NCBI RefSeq assembly: GCF_030286555.1
Contig: NZ_JASVWF010000009.1
Coordinates: forward strand, 218,656-282,655
DNA length: 64,000 nt
Source of the DNA: Actinomycetospora termitidis
GTDB taxonomy: Bacteria; Actinomycetota; Actinomycetes; Mycobacteriales; Pseudonocardiaceae
Reading direction: 5' to 3'
The position numbers and the translations under genes are program-made. A model generated the notes under the pieces. That model was not told where the DNA came from, did not search any database, and saw only the letters and a program-made list of their open reading frames with translations. This document shows, piece after piece, positions 60,974 through 64,000 of this stretch. The stretch's first letter is position 1. Each line of letters opens with the position of its first letter.

Positions 60974-61726
60974 TTAGGCCCTGGCGACCCGCACGCCCAC
61001 GTGCTCAACCATGCCGACTGCGCGACAGGCTTCGCTGATCAGCGAGACCGCCCGGCCGACCCCCAACGGCGTCCACTCGGTCAGCGTCACCGCGAACGTC
61101 ACCGTGTGCGGCGGTCCGTCGCCCAACCACCACCGCCACGGCACTGCCTCCGCGAACTCCGGCGCGGTCTCGTCAGTGGCCCGCGGGTCGAGACCTTCTT
61201 CCGACGGCGCGGTGCGTGAGAGCTCGTCCAGGACGTCGTCCCGCCGGTCGACCACTGCGCTCGAATCGCCGGAGTCGAGAGAGACGGCGACCCGCGTGCG
61301 GCTCGCCGGAGGAGCGAGGGAGAACCAGTTCTCGGCGTTGGCGATCTGTCGGCCTGCCGGCCCCGCGACGCTGGTGGGGAGGTAGTACTCGTAGCCCTCG
61401 ACGTCGAGAGTGCCGAATCGCCCCAGGGTCGTGGCGCAGGTGTCGGTGAAGGACGGGACAGGGAGGCCGAGGACGCGCTCGTTGAGCGGACTCACCTGGA
61501 ACCACCCGCACAGAGCCCGACCTTCCTCGGTGAACGAAGGCCCGCCCGCGTCGTTCATGCCCCAGGCGCCACCGGCGTCGAGCCCCACCGGAGCGAGGTG
61601 GCCGAGGAGAAAGCTCAGCGCGTGGAAGACGCTGTAGGCATCCTCGTCCGCTTGCGGTCGGTCCGCGTGACGCGAGAGTCGCCCGAAGAGGCCCAGCGCC
61701 ATCGAACCGACGGGTGAGGTCGCCAT
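60974..61726 (-). CDS. Conserved hypothetical protein
   Basis: 250 residues, no signal peptide or membrane span. The N-terminal part is YSVFHALSFLLGHLAPVGLD and the C-terminal part WRWWLGDGPPHTVTFAVTLTEWTPLG, with tryptophan-rich strands. I do not recognise the family. ATG at 61726; the gene lies six bases after the stop of an exported protein gene on the same strand, so the two are co-transcribed. Confidence 0.6.
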   Translation of the reverse strand: MATSPVGSMALGLFGRLSRHADRPQADEDAYSVFHALSFLLGHLAPVGLDAGGAWGMNDAGGPSFTEEGRALCGWFQVSPLNERVLGLPVPSFTDTCATTLGRFGTLDVEGYEYYLPTSVAGPAGRQIANAENWFSLAPPASRTRVAVSLDSGDSSAVVDRRDDVLDELSRTAPSEEGLDPRATDETAPEFAEAVPWRWWLGDGPPHTVTFAVTLTEWTPLGVGRAVSLISEACRAVGMVEHVGVRVARA

Positions 61727-61732
61727 CGGGAA

Positions 61733-62308
61733 TCAGGCCCCGCAATCCAGGAGGCGAACGGTCGTGTAGAGCTTCTCAGGGCTGTCGATCACGCCGACGA
61801 TGTCGACGTCGATGACGCTCCTCCACTCCGTCGGGGTGCGATCGACGCAGGGGACTCGGGCGTTCGCCCGATACACGGAGCCCCCGGTCGCGGGACGAAC
61901 CCGCTCGATTCCCGGGACACCGACGTCGGTCCAGACGCCCTGACGGTTCACCTGGAGCTGGACGGTCACGTCAGCGCGCAGATCGCTGTCTTTCGAGTAT
62001 CTCCACCATCCGTGGCCGGAGGCCGTCCGCACGGAGGTGGTCGTCGAGATGTGCACGAAGTCGCCTTCCGTCGAGCCCGGCACGAGGCCCTGGGTCGGGG
62101 TGCTGTGCGTGCTGGCCTCGGCCGACTCCGCGACACCGATCATGAGGCTAACAACGGAGATCGCCACGAGAAGCCACGCCGCGACGAGACGCGCGAGTCG
62201 AGGAGTTCTCCCGGACGTTCGTCGGACCATCCCGCACGTCGGGCCCCCGACTCGGTCGGCGACCACGATGAGGGTGTCAACGAATCTGGCGAGAGGAGAG
62301 CTCCGCAT
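61733..62308 (-). CDS. Exported protein of unknown function
   Basis: 191 residues. A long basic N-terminus precedes a signal peptide (ARLVAAWLLVAISVVSLMIGVAESAEAS). The mature domain holds two cysteines (ARVPCVDR and RLLDCGA) that may form a disulfide, and a beta pattern around TVQLQVNRQGVWTDVG. ATG at 62308 has AGGTGG seven bases upstream; ATG at 62230 gives a tighter signal peptide but no ribosome site. Family not recognised. Confidence 0.62.
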   Translation of the reverse strand: MRSSPLARFVDTLIVVADRVGGPTCGMVRRTSGRTPRLARLVAAWLLVAISVVSLMIGVAESAEASTHSTPTQGLVPGSTEGDFVHISTTTSVRTASGHGWWRYSKDSDLRADVTVQLQVNRQGVWTDVGVPGIERVRPATGGSVYRANARVPCVDRTPTEWRSVIDVDIVGVIDSPEKLYTTVRLLDCGA

Positions 62309-62796
62309 GACGGGCCACCTTCCGAACGGGGAGCCCGCCGGCCGGGCTCCTCATCGGCTTGGACCACGCCCATCGCAAAACGGTTCCAACTTTCTCGGGC
62401 TGCGCTCCGCCGTCGAGCCTGCTGCCCGCCCACAGGAAGGGCTGCACCGGAGCCTGGGGGAGTTGGGCGAGGGGCCGTACAAGTCGCAGCGCACCGCTGC
62501 GCAGGGTCGTCGGCAAATGGGGCTGTCCGACGGTGCCGCGATCTTCGCCGCGGCCACCGTCCTCGCACGTCACGTGGTCGAGACCGCCGTGCGCTCACCG
62601 AGCTGACGGAGCGAACACAGGCCGCAGCACCAACCCACGAAGAGAGGTAGCTGCGACGCCGGGAGGTCCGACGTAGAGCAATCCCGCGCGGCCAGGTAAT
62701 GACCACCTGAAGGTGCGGTAACAGGCCCGAATGAAGTTCCGATGGTGCGGTTGCGCGGCCGCACCCTCGTCCACCTGTCGTTGATCGGAACCCTCG
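62309..62796. other. 488-bp gap without a convincing gene
   Basis: A plus-strand reading from an ATG at 62307 to 62606 ends in a helix (DGAAIFAAATVLARHVVETA), but the rest is arginine/proline-rich and it has no ribosome site. The minus strand shows nothing better. I see no repeat or strong hairpin here. It must hold the promoters of the exported protein gene and of the MmpS-like gene. Confidence 0.4.
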
Positions 62797-63561
62797 ATGT
62801 CCCTCGACGCCCCCGCACCCGACGCTGACGCCGACACTGCGCGGATCTACGTCCCGCAGCAGTACCGAGGCGGAGCTTTCCCACCTCCGCCGCAGCAGGC
62901 CCCGTCCCATCCGCGGGGACGGCGTTGGCTCTGGATCGCCGGGGCGGGAGTCGCCGTGGTCGCGGTGCTCGTCGCGCTGGTTGGCTTGTCGGCATCGAGT
63001 CGCCCAGCGGCGAAGCTGTGCTCGGCGCTCGCGAACGGCGCCGTCCCCTACGCCGCGATAGGCCAGGCGTACTCGGAGTTCGGGCAGGAAGGGCGGGCAG
63101 CCGAGGTCCTTCGTCGGGCGGCGAGTGACATCCGATCGACCTGCCCCGAGCGCGAGTCGGTCGCGCAGTCCGCCGACGCCCTCGCTGCGATGTCGGAAGG
63201 CAGGCTGCCGTTCGCGATGCCCGCCTACGTCGGGGCACCGGCGACGAGCATCGCGCCCGCGGTTCGAAACTACGAACTCAAGATCACCGGATCCGCCAAG
63301 CGCGCCACCGTCTACTACGGAGTTGCGGGGTCCAGCGGTGGCGGGGACGCAGTTGGCGTTCCATGGTCCAAGAGGATGTCCGACAGCACCGGCGGCTACT
63401 CGTCCGCGACCCTGTCGGCGACGACCGACATGGGCACGAAGGGCAACCTGACGTGCTCCATCGTCGACACCGACTCGGGCGCCGTCCTCGACACGAAGAC
63501 CGCCGAGTCCCAGGGCGGCAGCTACGGCTACGCCTCCGTCAGCTGCTCCGCGTCCAGCTAG
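62797..63561 (+). CDS. Membrane-anchored MmpS-like protein
   Basis: 254 residues. Proline-rich cytosolic N-terminus (GAFPPPPQQAPSHPRGRR), one membrane span (WLWIAGAGVAVVAVLVALVG), a helical segment with two cysteines (KLCSALANG and STCPERE), then a beta-sandwich domain: VYYGVAGSSGGGDAVGVPW and TCSIVDTDSGAVLD to YASVSCS. The last part resembles the exported domain of MmpS proteins. ATG at 62797. No MmpL transporter lies in the window. Confidence 0.68.
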   Translation: MSLDAPAPDADADTARIYVPQQYRGGAFPPPPQQAPSHPRGRRWLWIAGAGVAVVAVLVALVGLSASSRPAAKLCSALANGAVPYAAIGQAYSEFGQEGRAAEVLRRAASDIRSTCPERESVAQSADALAAMSEGRLPFAMPAYVGAPATSIAPAVRNYELKITGSAKRATVYYGVAGSSGGGDAVGVPWSKRMSDSTGGYSSATLSATTDMGTKGNLTCSIVDTDSGAVLDTKTAESQGGSYGYASVSCSASS

Positions 63562-63597
63562 CTGTCGCGACGAACCAGACCACGAGGAGAGCAGCAG

Positions 63598-63927
63598 ATG
63601 AGCAGGTTCGTCTGGGGGGCCTTCGCGGTCCTCTTCGTCGGGTGGGGGCTGTGGCGGGGAACCGACACCGCCACTTTCCCGAGGTACCCGTATGGCACAG
63701 TGTCGTGCGGTTCTCCGTGGTCGCCGAACACGACCGGGCCAGCCACCTCTGGCTTGTTCTCCGGCGCGTACTCGTCCGTATGCGACTCCATCAACTCGGG
63801 CGGGCTGCTGTTCTCGATCCTCTCCCTGCTTCTGGGAGCGGTCTGCATCGCGATGTGCGTCCGCGCGGTCAAGCGCAGGCAGAGCGCATTCACTGTCGCA
63901 GCGGCGACGCCCGAGAAGGCCGCCTAG
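63598..63927 (+). CDS. Small membrane protein, two TM
   Basis: 109 residues with a membrane span at residues 5-20 and another at 68-90, and two cysteines in the exterior loop (VSCGSPW and SSVCDSI). Basic tail KRRQ. GAGGAG lies 13 bases before the ATG. Its last four bases overlap the end of the transposase fragment. Family not recognised; likely co-transcribed with the MmpS-like gene. Confidence 0.65.
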   Translation: MSRFVWGAFAVLFVGWGLWRGTDTATFPRYPYGTVSCGSPWSPNTTGPATSGLFSGAYSSVCDSINSGGLLFSILSLLLGAVCIAMCVRAVKRRQSAFTVAAATPEKAA

Positions 63928-64000
63928 TGTCGCGCGTCTGAAGTTCGCTGACGGGTGGCGTGGGGCAGGATCTCTTCGGCGGTCTTGGTCCAGGTGAAGG
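63924..64000 (-). mobile_element. C-terminal end of IS630-type transposase (partial)
   Basis: The minus strand reads FTWTKTAEEILPHATRQRTSDARH and stop. Phe/Trp-Thr-Lys-Thr-Ala-x-Glu-Ile-Leu near the end is a familiar IS630-family transposase C-terminal signature. The rest is outside the window. Its stop overlaps the end of the upstream membrane protein gene, so the element's end is close or the gene was truncated by insertion. Confidence 0.6.

Noticed and set aside
62307..62606. Plus-strand gene of about 100 codons
   Set aside because: Only its last 30 residues look protein-like and no ribosome site is present.

Overview
The window is very GC-rich, uses GTG and TTG starts often, and packs genes with 1-4 base start/stop overlaps. 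A WhiB regulator, ESX-type WXG proteins, a class F sortase, an MmpS-like protein, mycothiol-type DinB-fold proteins and an F420-type oxidoreductase point to an actinobacterium, probably in or near Pseudonocardiaceae. This is inference: no rRNA or other taxonomic marker is present.

Layout. (1) 1-653: end of hemW. (2) 1077-13396: a surface-glycan locus with a flippase, an APS kinase-glycosyltransferase fusion, three more glycosyltransferases, a GT-C-like membrane enzyme, a GH16-like lipoprotein, a sulfotransferase, a glucose-1-phosphate cytidylyltransferase and a methyltransferase. It is bracketed by two same-orientation copies (about 390 bp) of an intergenic repeat built on 74-bp units. (3) 13859-15708: a WXG protein, a large WXG-headed toxin-like protein and a small exported protein. 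(4) 15787-19908: an EamA exporter, a HemK-type methyltransferase, a haem-oxygenase-fold iron enzyme and a CDGSH protein. (5) 19977-31879: an eight-gene catabolic operon (AtuA-like protein, mycothiol-type protein, enoyl-CoA hydratase, two AMP ligases, two-subunit biotin-dependent carboxylase, acyl-CoA dehydrogenase) with a divergent TetR gene. The set resembles the acyclic-terpene (Atu) pathway. (6) 32076-40785: acyl-CoA ligase, LLM oxidoreductase, TetR with a DUF308-like membrane protein, a damage-type promoter with a DUF4262 gene, a PP-loop ATPase, an enolase-superfamily gene, a frameshifted flavin monooxygenase and a SEC-C protein. (7) 41312-43226: a complete polymorphic-toxin cassette (CdiI-like immunity protein, RNase A-type toxin, WXG partner). 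(8) 43256-54616: mixed metabolism and regulation, including a PLP lyase, an Excalibur protein with a sortase, WhiB with a PASTA protein, VOC with HxlR, a frameshifted helicase-like gene and ArsR with an AHSA1-type protein. (9) 54720-64000: an SOS-box-driven gene pair with an amber-interrupted PIN toxin, a frameshifted DUF4236 gene, an esterase, a toxin-antitoxin pair, unknown exported proteins and, at the edge, the end of an IS630-type transposase.

Two themes stand out. The glycan locus holds both a PAPS-making domain and a PAPS-using enzyme, so a sulfated surface polymer is a reasonable guess. Hairpins of the form AACCG-x-TTCC-N3-GGAA-x-CGG recur in several intergenic spaces, six loci in all if looser variants are counted. 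Four genes carry single lesions (three frameshifts, one in-frame TAG); some could be assembly errors. No tRNA, rRNA or CRISPR array was seen.
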